Shown: positions 7,713 to 18,563, counted from the stretch's first letter. The stretch is DNA of 43,684 nucleotides from Oscillospiraceae bacterium (GCA_031280965.1 JAITFZ010000007.1:1-43684); one strand, 5' to 3'. Notes: generated by a model from the sequence alone, not told the origin. Translations and numbers: made by a program.

Positions 7713-9518
7713 ATGCAGATAGCAAAAAGGTACGAACTTGTACCGCTTATAAAAATAATTCCATATACAAATAATCCGCGCAAGCACAGCAAAGAACAAA
7801 TAGCGCAAATACGGGCGAGTTTCCGTGAATTCGGTGTGCTGTCCCCTTGCTTGGTGGATGAGAATTATAACCTTATCGCGGGGCATGGGCGGTTGGAAGC
7901 GGCACGGCTCGAAGGGTTGACGGAAATAAACTGTGTTATCGCCGAGGGGCTGACCGAAGCACAGAGAAAAGCGTTTGTCATTGCGGATAATAAACTGACC
8001 GAAAATTCTTCATGGGATAACGAATTGCTGACTCTTGAATTCGGCGAACTTAAAGAATTAGGCTTTAATGCAGAATTGACCGGCTTTTCACTTGCGGACA
8101 TAGAGAAGTTATTTGCTGCGGGCGCTGAAGCCCAAGAGGACGATTTCGATGTTGACAAGGAGCTTGATAAACCCACATTCTCAAAGGCTGGCGATATATG
8201 GACGCTCGGCCGGCATCGTGTTATTTGCGGCGACAGCACCAAACCCGAAACTTACGCCGCGCTCATGCAGGGCAAACAGGCAAACCTTATCGTGACCGAT
8301 CCGCCGTATGGAATCGACTATCAGGGTGCGGCGGGGAAAATCAAGAACGATAAATTTGATACCGAGGAACACTTTTATAAATTTCTTTATGATGCGTTTA
8401 TAAATATGGCAGCCGCTCTCGCCAATGACGGGGCGGCTTATTTATTTCACGCTGACTCAAAAGGACTCGTGTTCCGAAAAGCCTTTGACGACGCGGGCTT
8501 TAAACTGTCCGGTAATTGTATATGGGCAAAAAACAGTTTCACTCTTGGCCGCTCTGATTATCAATGGGGGCATGAACCATGTTTGTACGGCTGGAAAAAA
8601 TCAGGCAAGCATAACTGGTATGGCGACAGAAAGCAGTCCACCATTTGGAACTGTGATAAACCGTCCCGCTCGGAAAAGCACCCGACCATGAAACCTATAC
8701 CACTCTTAGCAATCCCGATTCAGAATTCATCACAAACAAACGGTTTTATAACCAATGCCATGATTGCCGACGCCACAATCCTAAACGCTAAAATCGGTAC
8801 GGTCGATGCCGCAAAGATTACCACCGGCACAATCAATGCCGCACGGATTGGAGCTGGTTCTATCACCGCCGACAAAATATCCGCTAACTTCCTTCAAACC
8901 TTGACGGGAAGTCAGTCCATACGGATTACAGGCTCGACTATCAGCTATTTCAGCGGCACAAATATGACCTCGCAAATCAACGCGAACGGCTTTGAATTCA
9001 CCCGCGACAACATCCGAATCGGGCGGCTTGGTACAAATAGTTTCTCTGGTCAACCATCATGGCGCGGGTTGGTTTTCGACCTTGAAAACGCCGGAAACTA
9101 TATGTCTTGGTCGTGGCGGGAAACTGCGACGGCCGGTTCATATACCACAAGATTCACCTATTACCGCAGCCGCCTGCAAAACGGTATGGAGCGTGGCTTT
9201 CATTTCGATGACACGGTGTTTTTCAAGGGTGGACTGTCCGTTGCGTCCGGCACAACCATCATCAATAACAACATTGGCTTTTGGACGTTCGGCTCGACCA
9301 GTTACCTCGCCCGCACAACCACGGGCGGTCGCTCCGGCGTGGCGCTCGGCGGCAACAGCTTAATTCTCGGCAGTCAAGGTCAATGGGTGGATTTTAATTC
9401 TATCCGGGCAATCTGCGCAGCGATTTCAAACAGACGGGTATTCTTACCTGCAAGCTCCGGTGGCTTGTCAAGTTGGTGGGACGTGACTATTCCGTCTTTG
9501 CCGGGGTGGACAACATAA
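7713..9518 (+). CDS. ParB/DNA methylase fused to phage tail protein C-terminus
   Basis: One 601-residue frame made of unrelated pieces. Residues 1-100 are a ParB-like nuclease domain (NPRKHSKEQIAQIRASF, AGHGRLEAARLEG). Residues 150-342 are a DNA adenine methylase with DPPYGIDYQG and HPTMKPIPLLA. Around residue 343 (about position 8742) the methylase stops just before its SAM-binding FxGxG motif, and the frame continues as the C-terminal region of a phage tail/minor structural protein, with repeated short strands (GFITNAMIADATILNAKIG, KITTGTINAARIG) and a receptor-binding-like end. A GGAGGGG site precedes the ATG. The methylase should be inactive for lack of motif I. The simplest origin is an internal deletion that removed the phage packaging, head and tail genes between the two parents. 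Confidence 0.85.
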   Translation: MQIAKRYELVPLIKIIPYTNNPRKHSKEQIAQIRASFREFGVLSPCLVDENYNLIAGHGRLEAARLEGLTEINCVIAEGLTEAQRKAFVIADNKLTENSSWDNELLTLEFGELKELGFNAELTGFSLADIEKLFAAGAEAQEDDFDVDKELDKPTFSKAGDIWTLGRHRVICGDSTKPETYAALMQGKQANLIVTDPPYGIDYQGAAGKIKNDKFDTEEHFYKFLYDAFINMAAALANDGAAYLFHADSKGLVFRKAFDDAGFKLSGNCIWAKNSFTLGRSDYQWGHEPCLYGWKKSGKHNWYGDRKQSTIWNCDKPSRSEKHPTMKPIPLLAIPIQNSSQTNGFITNAMIADATILNAKIGTVDAAKITTGTINAARIGAGSITADKISANFLQTLTGSQSIRITGSTISYFSGTNMTSQINANGFEFTRDNIRIGRLGTNSFSGQPSWRGLVFDLENAGNYMSWSWRETATAGSYTTRFTYYRSRLQNGMERGFHFDDTVFFKGGLSVASGTTIINNNIGFWTFGSTSYLARTTTGGRSGVALGGNSLILGSQGQWVDFNSIRAICAAISNRRVFLPASSGGLSSWWDVTIPSLPGWTT

Positions 9519-9535
9519 AGAGAGGGGAAAACTGC

Positions 9536-9841
9536 ATGGAAGATAAGAAAATCAATCTTCATATTGAAATCCCGGACGGGGAGCGGACGTATATTTTGCC
9601 GCCACATCCAACGGCGTGTGTTCCTGTCAGAGAGGAAACTTCAATGCCCGAAAAACCCACAGTATCCGAAGAGCCGCTTGCCGAATTAGTACGGCAGGCG
9701 GTGGATGAGGTACGCAGCGAGTTAATTGCAGAGTTGGATACACAGGTGAGGCGGTTTCGGTATGACTTGCAAATTGAACTGCAAGCAGAAATATTAAGGG
9801 AAAAGGAGTTTGACAACAATGCTCAAATTAAAAAACCATGA
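9536..9841 (+). CDS. Phage hypothetical protein downstream of tail gene
   Basis: A 101-residue hydrophilic protein starting MEDKKINLHIEIPDGERTY, with a Pro-rich middle and a charged helical C-terminal half (LVRQAVDEVRSELIAELDTQV) likely to form a coiled coil. The ATG at 9536 follows GAGAGGGGAAA; an upstream in-frame GTG would overlap the tail gene and has no site. Its position between tail fibre and lysis genes is typical of small accessory tail or chaperone proteins, but I do not recognise the family. It overlaps the next gene by 23 bases. Confidence 0.65.
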   Translation: MEDKKINLHIEIPDGERTYILPPHPTACVPVREETSMPEKPTVSEEPLAELVRQAVDEVRSELIAELDTQVRRFRYDLQIELQAEILREKEFDNNAQIKKP

Positions 9842-10244
9842 CCTGATCAATGTGGCGGAGTTTCTTGACAAAGTGGAACTGCCGCCGAAAGCAAGCCGCG
9901 CAAGGACAAAACTGAATCGGCTGTTCATCACCAAAATCGGGGAGCTTAACAACGATGAGCGGGAGCTACTCGAAAAGTACGGCAAAAAAGATGAAAGCGG
10001 AAATCTCATCGAAAGCAACGGCAATTTTACGCTGATTGAGGAAACCGCCGTGGAGTTCCACAAAGAAAAAGCGGCGTTGTTCGATGAGGTTACGTCAATC
10101 AACGCAGACGAACTCAAGGACAAATTCGGTACGTTGATTGACGCACTCGAAAACAGCGACATTAAAGTTTCCGGCAAGGATGCCGAGGCTTTGGATTTGC
10201 TGCTTGACGCGCTCGAAGGAGAGGTGGTGGCAAGTGAGGGTTGA
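9819..10244 (+). CDS. Phage hypothetical protein (helical, acidic)
   Basis: A 141-residue, strongly charged protein starting MLKLKNHDLINVAEFLDK. It is probably all-helical, with Lys/Glu-rich repeats and no membrane segment. Its start was placed at the ATG ten bases after AAAAGGAG rather than at a TTG that directly abuts that site. It lies in the tail-to-lysis interval, a usual place for small proteins that vary among phages. It resembles proteins with a DUF1617-like layout in position and composition, but I cannot confirm this. The terminator at 10266 follows it closely. Confidence 0.68.
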   Translation: MLKLKNHDLINVAEFLDKVELPPKASRARTKLNRLFITKIGELNNDERELLEKYGKKDESGNLIESNGNFTLIEETAVEFHKEKAALFDEVTSINADELKDKFGTLIDALENSDIKVSGKDAEALDLLLDALEGEVVASEG

Positions 10245-10265
10245 TAATCAAGGTGGCATAAAACG

Positions 10266-10295
10266 ACACTTTCGTTTCGGCGAAGGTGTTTTTTT
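10266..10295 (+). terminator. Intrinsic terminator before holin
   Basis: ACACTTTCG pairs with CGAAGGTGT (one wobble pair) around a six-base loop, followed by a run of seven Ts. It lies between the acidic phage protein and the holin gene, so lysis gene expression may need read-through or a separate promoter. Confidence 0.72.
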
Positions 10296-10325
10296 ATGCG
10301 AAAAAACAAAAATGGAGGTGCTAAA

Positions 10326-10751
10326 GTGAAAACACTCTGGACTACAACGCAGTTAGGATTTGCCGGGGTAGGCGGTGCGCTTGGCTGGTTTCTCGGTGGT
10401 TTTGACGGTTTGATTCTTACGCTGATTGCTTTTGTGGTCGTTGACTACATCACCGGCATATTGAGGGCAATCATCGAAAAAACGCTGTCAAGCAGAATCG
10501 GCGCGCGGGGTATCGTGAAAAAAGTGGTACTCTTCCTTGTCGTTGGTGTCGCCCATCTTGCGGATGTTTATTTGCTTGAGGACGGCGATGCTTTGCGTAC
10601 CGCGGTTATATTTTTCTACCTTTCCAACGAGGGTTTATCACTGTTGGAAAATGCGGCGGCACTTGGCTTGCCGGTGCCGGAAAGGTTGAAAGCGGCGTTG
10701 GCGCAATTACACGGGCGGGATAAAAAAGACAAGGGGGATGATGAAAAATGA
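10326..10751 (+). CDS. Phage holin (TcdE/holin-4 type)
   Basis: A 141-residue membrane protein of the phage holin 4 / TcdE-UtxA type. Hydrophobic helices cover LGFAGVGGALGWFLGG, LILTLIAFVVVDYITGIL and IVKKVVLFLVVGVAHLADVYL, followed by VIFFYLSNEGLSLLENAAALGLPVP, which is characteristic of the family, and a charged tail (GRDKKDKGDDEK). It forms the membrane pores that release endolysin. The GTG at 10326 is used because GGAGG lies seven bases upstream. The stop overlaps the endolysin start by four bases, giving a coupled lysis cassette. Confidence 0.93.
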   Translation: MKTLWTTTQLGFAGVGGALGWFLGGFDGLILTLIAFVVVDYITGILRAIIEKTLSSRIGARGIVKKVVLFLVVGVAHLADVYLLEDGDALRTAVIFFYLSNEGLSLLENAAALGLPVPERLKAALAQLHGRDKKDKGDDEK

Positions 10752-12205
10752 CACAGGCACAAAAGGATTTTATCGCCAAAGTCGGCGCGTTCGCGGCGGC
10801 GGACATGGCGAAGAGCGGTATCCTCGCCTCGCTCAAAACGGCACAGGCAATTTTGGAGAGCGGCTGGGGAACGTCGGCATTGGCGACACAGGCAAACGCG
10901 CTATTCGGCATCAAGGCTGATTCCCGTTGGAGCGGAAGGGTGTACAGCACCAAAACAAAGGAATGTTATAACGGCGTGAACTTTACTACAGTGGACGCGC
11001 TGTTCCGTGCTTACGATAGCTGGGAGCATTCGCTGTCCAACCACTCGGCTTTCCTTATTGCCGGTGCGCGTTATGCCGCCGTAATCGGTGAACGGGATTA
11101 CAAAAAGGCGTGTGCCGCTATTCATAAAGCGGGCTACGCCACCGACCCCGGTTATACCGACAAACTCATAAAGCTCATTGAACAATACAGGCTGATGGAT
11201 TTTGATACCGTCAGCGAACAGAGCCTGTTTGGCAGAAAGGAACAGAACATGAATATTATCCAAGACATTATACCCAAAGGGCGGCGAAACCGTCCGGGCA
11301 GGGCAAACCCCATGAAGTTTGTCACAATCCATAACACGGGCAACACTTCAAAAGGCGCGGGAGCGCGTAACCACGCAAACTATGTAAAAGGCGATAGTGC
11401 CGCCAATCTTCCTGTTTCATGGCATTACACGATTGACGATAAAGAAATCTACCAACACATCCCCGACAACGAGGACGCTTTCCATGCCGGCGATGGCGGC
11501 GGCAACGGCAACAGGCAGAGTATTGGTTTGGAAATCTGCATGAATTCGGACGGCGACTTACTGAAGGCGACCGACCTTGCCGCACAGCTTACGGCGTCAC
11601 TGTGCCGTAAGCATAACATCCCGATTGAAAATGTCGTGCAGCACCAGCATTGGAGCGGGAAAAACTGTCCGCAGCTTATACGGAGCGGCAGACCTTATGA
11701 TTGGAACACGTTTATTGGTAAAGTCCGGGCGTTTATGGGAACGGGTACAGTCGCACCCGTTCCGACTCCGGCAACGCCGACTATGCCCTCGATGCCAACA
11801 GCCGCTTCGTCTACGAGTTTCAAAGTCGGCGATATTGTGCAGTTCACAGGCGGCGGGGTTTATTTTTCCTCAACCGCCGCAACACCGGCGCATTCACGGG
11901 GGAGATCACGGTGTAAGGTAACGCAAATCGCAAGCGGTCGTAAACAGCCGTTCCATCTCGTCAGCGAGGACAGCGGACGAGTTCATGGTTGGGTAGCGGC
12001 TGGTGATGTTACAGCAATCGGCAGTGGCTCTACTCCTGTGACACCCGCCACACCGCCGAAACCCGCTTTGTTACCCCTTGATGTAATCGCGCGGGAAGTA
12101 ATAAACGGTCGATGGGGTAACGGGCAAGACCGTGTGAATCGCCTAACCGCTGCCGGATATGACGCGAAGGCAGTGCAAGCAAGGGTAAATCAACTTTTGA
12201 AATAA
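10748..12205 (+). CDS. Bifunctional phage endolysin (glucosaminidase + amidase)
   Basis: A 485-residue cell-wall hydrolase with four regions. Residues 1-150 form a FlgJ-type glucosaminidase domain (AQAILESGWGTSALA with the catalytic Glu). Residues 170-335 form an amidase_2 domain with zinc ligands in VTIHNTGN and VVQHQHWSGKNCP. Residues 360-425 form an SH3-like wall-binding module after a Pro/Thr linker. The last 40 residues form a Cpl-7-like binding repeat (EVINGRWGNGQDRVNRL). It cleaves both the glycan and the peptide side of peptidoglycan. No signal peptide is present, so release depends on the holin it overlaps by four bases. This is the best-preserved part of the prophage and could still be functional or repurposed. 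Confidence 0.94.
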   Translation: MTQAQKDFIAKVGAFAAADMAKSGILASLKTAQAILESGWGTSALATQANALFGIKADSRWSGRVYSTKTKECYNGVNFTTVDALFRAYDSWEHSLSNHSAFLIAGARYAAVIGERDYKKACAAIHKAGYATDPGYTDKLIKLIEQYRLMDFDTVSEQSLFGRKEQNMNIIQDIIPKGRRNRPGRANPMKFVTIHNTGNTSKGAGARNHANYVKGDSAANLPVSWHYTIDDKEIYQHIPDNEDAFHAGDGGGNGNRQSIGLEICMNSDGDLLKATDLAAQLTASLCRKHNIPIENVVQHQHWSGKNCPQLIRSGRPYDWNTFIGKVRAFMGTGTVAPVPTPATPTMPSMPTAASSTSFKVGDIVQFTGGGVYFSSTAATPAHSRGRSRCKVTQIASGRKQPFHLVSEDSGRVHGWVAAGDVTAIGSGSTPVTPATPPKPALLPLDVIAREVINGRWGNGQDRVNRLTAAGYDAKAVQARVNQLLK

Positions 12206-12445
12206 GCCACGGAAAAGATAACCAAACACAAAGAACAATGCTGCAATGAAACGATGCAACAACGCTTCGACGCTTCAAAGCAAACTTAAAAACACAGGCA
12301 GGAGAGGTAAATCAGCAACATAATAATTGCTTTTTGATATTTATGAATTTTGAGTGCAAGTGACAAGCCCTATAACTCATATACATTTAAAAAGCTAATT
12401 ATTACAAGGCTGTTTTCCTCTCCGCCTTGCTTTGGAGGAGCGAAT

Positions 12446-14326
<1,881 letters not shown>

Positions 14327-14327
<1 letters not shown>

Positions 14328-14363
14328 CGGCGGTGACTGTAAAAAGTTACCGCCGTTATTTTT
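14327..14363 (+). terminator. Intrinsic terminator after recombinase
   Basis: ACGGCGGTGACT (14327-14338) pairs with AGTTACCGCCGT (14345-14356) with one G-T wobble, followed by TATTTTTA. The stem begins at the recombinase stop codon. Confidence 0.85.
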
Positions 14364-14370
14364 ATGCCCT

Positions 14371-14517
14371 CTACTTCGCCAAAGTCCAATCCGTGGCGAA
14401 GTAGAGAAACCGCCGTCAAAGCCTGTTGTCATGCAGCTTTGAGGGCGGTTTTATGGTTTGTTTTCTACTTCGCCATTGCGGGTGTATGGGTTTGGCGATG
14501 TAGCGATGGCGAAGCAG
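14371..14517. repeat. Iteron-like cluster of TGGCGAAGTAG
   Basis: The 11-mer TGGCGAAGTAG occurs exactly three times and with one mismatch twice in 147 bp: 14371-14381 (inverted), 14394-14404, 14465-14475 (inverted), 14493-14503 (TGGCGATGTAG) and 14507-14517 (TGGCGAAGCAG). The first two form an 11-bp inverted repeat. Between 14407 and 14452 a second long hairpin is present (AAACCGCC with GGCGGTTT). The cluster abuts the stop of the RepA-type gene, which fits a replication origin or operator, but a terminator-like role is also possible. Confidence 0.68.
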
Positions 14518-15477
14518 TTATGGCAGCATCCACACCCGCTTGTTTCCGTCTCGTCCGGAGCGCACGTTTAACTCCTTCTTCACCCGCTCGACCGTCCGGG
14601 GGCTTATGCCCGCTTTTTCGCAAGCCTTGTATATTTCTGTACCTTCTTGAGGGGCATCTTTTAACATGGCATATATGATTTCCGTTGCTTTTGCCCGCTT
14701 GCCGGAATCATCGGGAATCTCCTCATATTCAAAATCGCCGTCGTATTCGCCTAAGTACAGAATAGGAGCCTTATCCTCTATGCGGAACGCAATCGGCGCG
14801 CCGGGGCGTGATACGCTGCTTTTTATATGCGAAATAATCCTTGTTTCCGGGTCACTCTCCGAAGCGCTTATACGCAAGACGCTTCTTGCCGTGGCGGTTA
14901 TATCCACAGAGCCGAAAACGCGGTGAAGTTCCTTCGCACCCTGCGCTTTGTTTTGGTGGGCAATAATTATCACGGCACAATCGTTTCTCGCGGCGATGCC
15001 GCCTAAGTTGGATAAAAGCCTGCGGATGTCCGTAATTCTGCACATATCAGCGTTCTTTCCCATATAGCTCTGCAGGGGATCAAAAATTGCCAAGCGCGCG
15101 CCTGTTTCCTGTATGTGTTGTTCAATTATATCGCAGTCCTCGTCAATGTTCAGGTCTGCCGCTTCGATAGATATGATTTTGTTTGAATCCGCACTCGCGT
15201 TCATGCAACGGGGCAGCAACGTGTCCGCCAAATCGTCCTCTTGGCTCTGAAATAAAACGCTGCCGATAATTGGTTCCGCATCGGACAGCGGCATAGGGCG
15301 GCCGGTGGTAAGGCGTGCGGCAATATCAAGAGCGATGGATGTTTTGCCTAAACCACTATCGCCGACAAGGATTGTTATTTTCCCAAACGGGATGCGGTCT
15401 TGCCAAAGCCACGTTATTTCCTTCGGCTGTACTGTGTTCCATATTATTCTTTTATGCTCTTTAGTTTTTGGATTCAT
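14518..15477 (-). CDS. RepA-type AAA ATPase (replicative helicase-like)
   Basis: A 319-residue P-loop ATPase of the RecA/RepA (AAA_25) class. It carries Walker A ILVGDSGLGKTSIALDIA, Walker B RLAIFDPLQSYMG, and the sensor stretch AVIIIAHQNKAQGAKELHR followed by FGSVDITATARSVLRI. A C-terminal helix-turn-helix-like region (GTEIYKACEKAGISPRTVERVKKEL) could bind DNA. Such proteins act in plasmid and phage replication or primase loading. It lies at the right end of the element on the opposite strand to the integrase, with the iteron-like cluster directly at its 3' end, so it may act on those repeats. It begins MNPKTKEHKRIIWN, preceded by a weak GAGG. Confidence 0.88.
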   Translation of the reverse strand: MNPKTKEHKRIIWNTVQPKEITWLWQDRIPFGKITILVGDSGLGKTSIALDIAARLTTGRPMPLSDAEPIIGSVLFQSQEDDLADTLLPRCMNASADSNKIISIEAADLNIDEDCDIIEQHIQETGARLAIFDPLQSYMGKNADMCRITDIRRLLSNLGGIAARNDCAVIIIAHQNKAQGAKELHRVFGSVDITATARSVLRISASESDPETRIISHIKSSVSRPGAPIAFRIEDKAPILYLGEYDGDFEYEEIPDDSGKRAKATEIIYAMLKDAPQEGTEIYKACEKAGISPRTVERVKKELNVRSGRDGNKRVWMLP

Positions 15478-15618
15478 GTATCGTTAAACCTCGTTTTTGT
15501 TTGAGTAGTGGAAATCTTATGTATTTATTTTAGCACATGGCTGTCGAAAAGGCAATGGTGGATTTACCGCGATTCCGTCAAACCGTTGGTATTACTGTGT
15601 TTTTTATGCTTTTGCGTA

Positions 15619-15644
15619 TTTGTCCTTAATTCATGTTTGTCTGT
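15619..15644. other. Right attachment junction of the inserted element
   Basis: A 21-base arm (15619-15639), the exact reverse complement of 989-1009, is followed by one T and CTGT (15641-15644), which also occurs at 984-987. Beyond CTGT the interrupted recombinase resumes with GCAGATTGCGG (Ala-Asp-Cys-Gly). The arm supplies an ATG at 15633 in frame with the recombinase remnant. Confidence 0.8.
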
Positions 15645-16289
15645 GCAGATTGCGGATTTAAACTGCGCGGGAGTGTACAGCACAACAAACGGTCTAAAAC
15701 TAAACGTATCTATTACATGTGCGGAACTTACGCCCACGGCGGCAGTACAGCCTGCTCTATTCACAGTATAAATGAATCCGTCTTGATTAAACTTGTTTCA
15801 GAACAGATTCGCGCCCATGCGGCTTTGACTGAGCTAAATGAGGAAAAGGTAATTGAAGCCCTCATAATCGCGCAAAGCAATGAAACTCAGGTATACCATG
15901 CTGTTTATAAGAATGAACTCGAAGCCCGCAGGAAAGAAATCGCGAAACTCGACCTCCTCATCGAAAGCCTGTATGCGGACAAAGTAAATGGGATTGTTTC
16001 CGTTGAAATGTTTAAAAGGCAGGTTATGAAGCACGAACAGGAAAGAGCTTCACGTCAAAAAGCTGTAACCGCGCTGGAGCAGAAAATAGCGAGCATAAAA
16101 CTAAACACAGACGATGCTTCAAATCGATTGAGGTTAGTCAGGGACTGCGCATCGTTTGAAACGCTTACTCCCGAGATATTGTTCACGCTCATCGACAAAA
16201 TCATCATCAGCGAAACGCAGATTATAGATGATAAGCGCGTGTGCGATGTAAAAATCGTTTATAATTACTCGGGTGAAAAACAGAATTAA
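15633..16289 (+). pseudogene. Large serine recombinase (3' part of the split gene)
   Basis: The zinc ribbon and coiled-coil C-terminus of the recombinase begun at 184. It starts ADCGFKLRGS at 15645, continues YYMCGTYAHGG, then a long coiled coil (EVIEALIIAQSN onward) and the usual ending IDKIIISETQIIDDKRVCDV. Joined at CTGT to 987 the frame is continuous, so this half was separated by the insertion. An ATG inside the element arm (15633) could drive translation of a 218-residue fragment with only the zinc-ribbon/coiled-coil region. That region is non-catalytic; in active integrases it controls att-site pairing. Confidence 0.9.
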
Positions 16290-16341
16290 CACGCACTAAG
16301 ACATACGAATTATTTACAAATTTATAGGAAATCTCCTTTAG

Positions 16342-16533
16342 CGGAGCTTTTACACCGAATGGTACCCGAACAGAGGATATTTTTTTGATATTACCAACTC
16401 GACCGCCTACGACCAATATTATAGGCACGGCGGTCCTGTTTATGAAAACATAAGCATGATTGTAGATGAGATTTTCAACGTTTACGCGCACAGATTCGGC
16501 TTCAGAAATCCGTACTTAGACGTACACTGTTAA
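16342..16533 (+). pseudogene. Orphan C-terminal gene fragment
   Basis: About 63 codons open after an in-frame TAG at 16339 and end at a TAA that overlaps the stop of the opposite-strand recombinase. The translation is protein-like and aromatic: FYTEWYPNRGYFFDITNS, then YDQYYRHGGPVYENISMIVDE and FRNPYLDVHC. No start codon or ribosome binding site is visible, so it looks like the 3' end of a gene whose front was lost to mobile-element insertion. I do not recognise the family. Confidence 0.5.
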
Positions 16534-18179
16534 GGAACGCTTTTTGGAATCGTGCTGTTGATATTTCCGACAAACCGATAAACAATATTAATCTTGCAAA
16601 CTCGCTGATTGCCTACTTTTTCCGCTTCAAAGATTTCGATTTTATCAATTAATTCAAGCAAAATCTTTTGGTTTAGTGACTCCAGTGCTGTGTATTTACG
16701 GATGATTTTAATCCAATCACTGACATCGCTGTTGTCGTTTTCGCAGGCTTCAATCTTGTTTCGCAGAGTTTTTATAGCTTCGGTCTTTTCCTTATGCTCA
16801 CGCTCATAGTTTTGCATGAGAGTGGAAAACACACTGTCGGTAACTGCGCCGCTTGTTCTGTCCTCATAAAGAGTAGCCATCATAACGCCGAGTTTAATTA
16901 CTCTTTCTTCTGCGTTTTTAAATTCACGCTTGCAAGTTGCGAGTTCATTTGCGGATTCGCGATTTTTTGTTTTCAGAACCGCTTCCATTACGCGCTTCTC
17001 GTTACACTCTGTTCGTTTTGCGTGTTCGCGGATTTCCTCTAATAAAATCTGCGTAAGTGCTTTCTCGCTAATCGTATGAACTGTACAGGCAGATTTTCCG
17101 CTTCGGGCATAATTCCCGCATACAAAGGCGAGCGCCGCATGAACAGAGCCATCTTTTCGTTTATCTTTCCTTGACAAAACCCTCATGTTATATCCGCAAT
17201 CAGCGCATTTCAAAAGCCCTACGAAAATACTCTGCGAACAACCCGAACCTATGCGCGGCTTAAATGCCTTTTCATCGAGTTCTCTCACCATGTTCCAATC
17301 CTCAATACTTATTAACGGTTCGTGGGTATTTTCAACCCGAATCCATTCATTCTTTGGCTTTCTGACCTGCTTTTTATTTTTATAGGAAATTGTACCTTGC
17401 TTGCCTTGTACTGTGTTCCCGATGTAGGCTTCATTCCGCAAGATTACCTTAACACTGGAATCATTCCACAAGCCGTTTTCCGTTAAAGGATTATTTCGCC
17501 CGTTTCTTGCATAGTAAATGGCTTTCGGCGACGGCACTCGTTCTTCGTTGAACGTTGTTGCTATAGAATAAAAACTTGCACCGTTACACCGCATTTGAAA
17601 TATTCGCCTCGCAATATGCGCCGTTTCTTCGTCAATGATTAAACGGTGCTTATCTGCGGGGTCTTTCTTGTAGCCTATCGGTGCGAATGTGGCAAGAAAC
17701 TTACCCTGCCTCATATACACTTGCCTGACCGCCCGAATCTTTTTACTGGTATCTTTTGCGTAAAATTCGTTAAATAGATTCCGATATACCATCATATCGT
17801 TTTCGCCGAGTATGGAATCCACCGAATCGTTCATGGCTATGAATCTGCACCCTAACCCCGGCAGAACATCCTCTGTTAAACGCCCGACCTCAAGATAGTT
17901 GCGACCGAGCCGTGATAAATCCTTGACTACGATTAAATTAATCCGTTTTTCCTTAACATCGCGCATCATGCGTAAAAATGCCGGACGTTCAAAGTTTGTC
18001 CCGGAGTAACCGTCGTCAATATATTCTTCCCGTATTTCCCACCCCTTTTCCTTAACATAGTTTGTCAGCATGAGCCGTTGATTCTCAATACTGGCAGATT
18101 CATTTAGACTCGTCCCGTTACGCTCGTCCTCTTTTGATAAGCGTAAATATAACCCGGCTATGTACTTGATTTCGCTCAT
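16530..18179 (-). CDS. Large serine recombinase
   Basis: A complete 549-residue large serine recombinase. The catalytic block is IAGLYLRLSKEDERNGTS with the active Ser, then YIDDGYSGTNFERPAF and VVKDLSRLGRNYLEVG. The recombinase domain ends with NEAYIGNTVQGKQGT, the zinc ribbon is LLKCADCGYNMRVL with AFVCGNYARSGKSAC, and a coiled coil leads to LIDKIEIFEAEKVGNQ. It is closer in sequence to the split recombinase (shared DLSRLGRNYLEVG and VQGK-GT blocks) than to the one at 12702. I set the start at the ATG 12 bases after AAAGGAC; a GTG 27 bases upstream overlaps the TnpW-like gene. With that gene it forms a minimal mobile unit whose ends I could not define. Confidence 0.94.
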   Translation of the reverse strand: MSEIKYIAGLYLRLSKEDERNGTSLNESASIENQRLMLTNYVKEKGWEIREEYIDDGYSGTNFERPAFLRMMRDVKEKRINLIVVKDLSRLGRNYLEVGRLTEDVLPGLGCRFIAMNDSVDSILGENDMMVYRNLFNEFYAKDTSKKIRAVRQVYMRQGKFLATFAPIGYKKDPADKHRLIIDEETAHIARRIFQMRCNGASFYSIATTFNEERVPSPKAIYYARNGRNNPLTENGLWNDSSVKVILRNEAYIGNTVQGKQGTISYKNKKQVRKPKNEWIRVENTHEPLISIEDWNMVRELDEKAFKPRIGSGCSQSIFVGLLKCADCGYNMRVLSRKDKRKDGSVHAALAFVCGNYARSGKSACTVHTISEKALTQILLEEIREHAKRTECNEKRVMEAVLKTKNRESANELATCKREFKNAEERVIKLGVMMATLYEDRTSGAVTDSVFSTLMQNYEREHKEKTEAIKTLRNKIEACENDNSDVSDWIKIIRKYTALESLNQKILLELIDKIEIFEAEKVGNQRVCKINIVYRFVGNINSTIPKSVP

Positions 18180-18199
18180 ATTTTCATAAAGTCCTTTCT

Positions 18200-18379
18200 T
18201 CACCAACGGGGGAATGAAAATGACATTTTTTCCATTTCGTCAAGAACGTGACGAACAGCGAGTTTTTCCAATGTGGAGCCGAGTTCTTTCTCGCCTGTAA
18301 AAGAACTGTATATTAAATAAAGTGTTTTGCCGATTTTTACCTCGCGGTAAGACGAGGTGTTGTTGGTGCTGTTTAACAT
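18200..18379 (-). CDS. TnpW-like small protein
   Basis: A 59-residue protein starting MLNSTNNTSSYREVKIGKT, then YLIYSSFTGEKELGSTLEKL. The IGKT core, the aromatic strand and the 'EKL..R..' helix match the other TnpW-like gene at 12446. It is immediately upstream of a large serine recombinase on the same strand with a 20-base gap. The start is supported by GGGGTGATT nine bases upstream rather than by an earlier in-frame ATG. Function is not established; co-occurrence with recombinases suggests a helper or regulator. Confidence 0.75.
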   Translation of the reverse strand: MLNSTNNTSSYREVKIGKTLYLIYSSFTGEKELGSTLEKLAVRHVLDEMEKMSFSFPRW

Positions 18380-18563
18380 AAAATAATCACCCCGTATTAA
18401 TTCTATAAATATATAATTTGTCCTATTCAAAAAAGAGTGACGAGCGTTAAATCAAGCAGGCAAAAAATTCTCATTTTTTATGCTCTGTTGTATGACTGCA
18501 TCAAAACGTATTTTAAAGTTTTTGCGATAAAACTAAACTTCTGTGGTTTTAAGCTAATAAATC

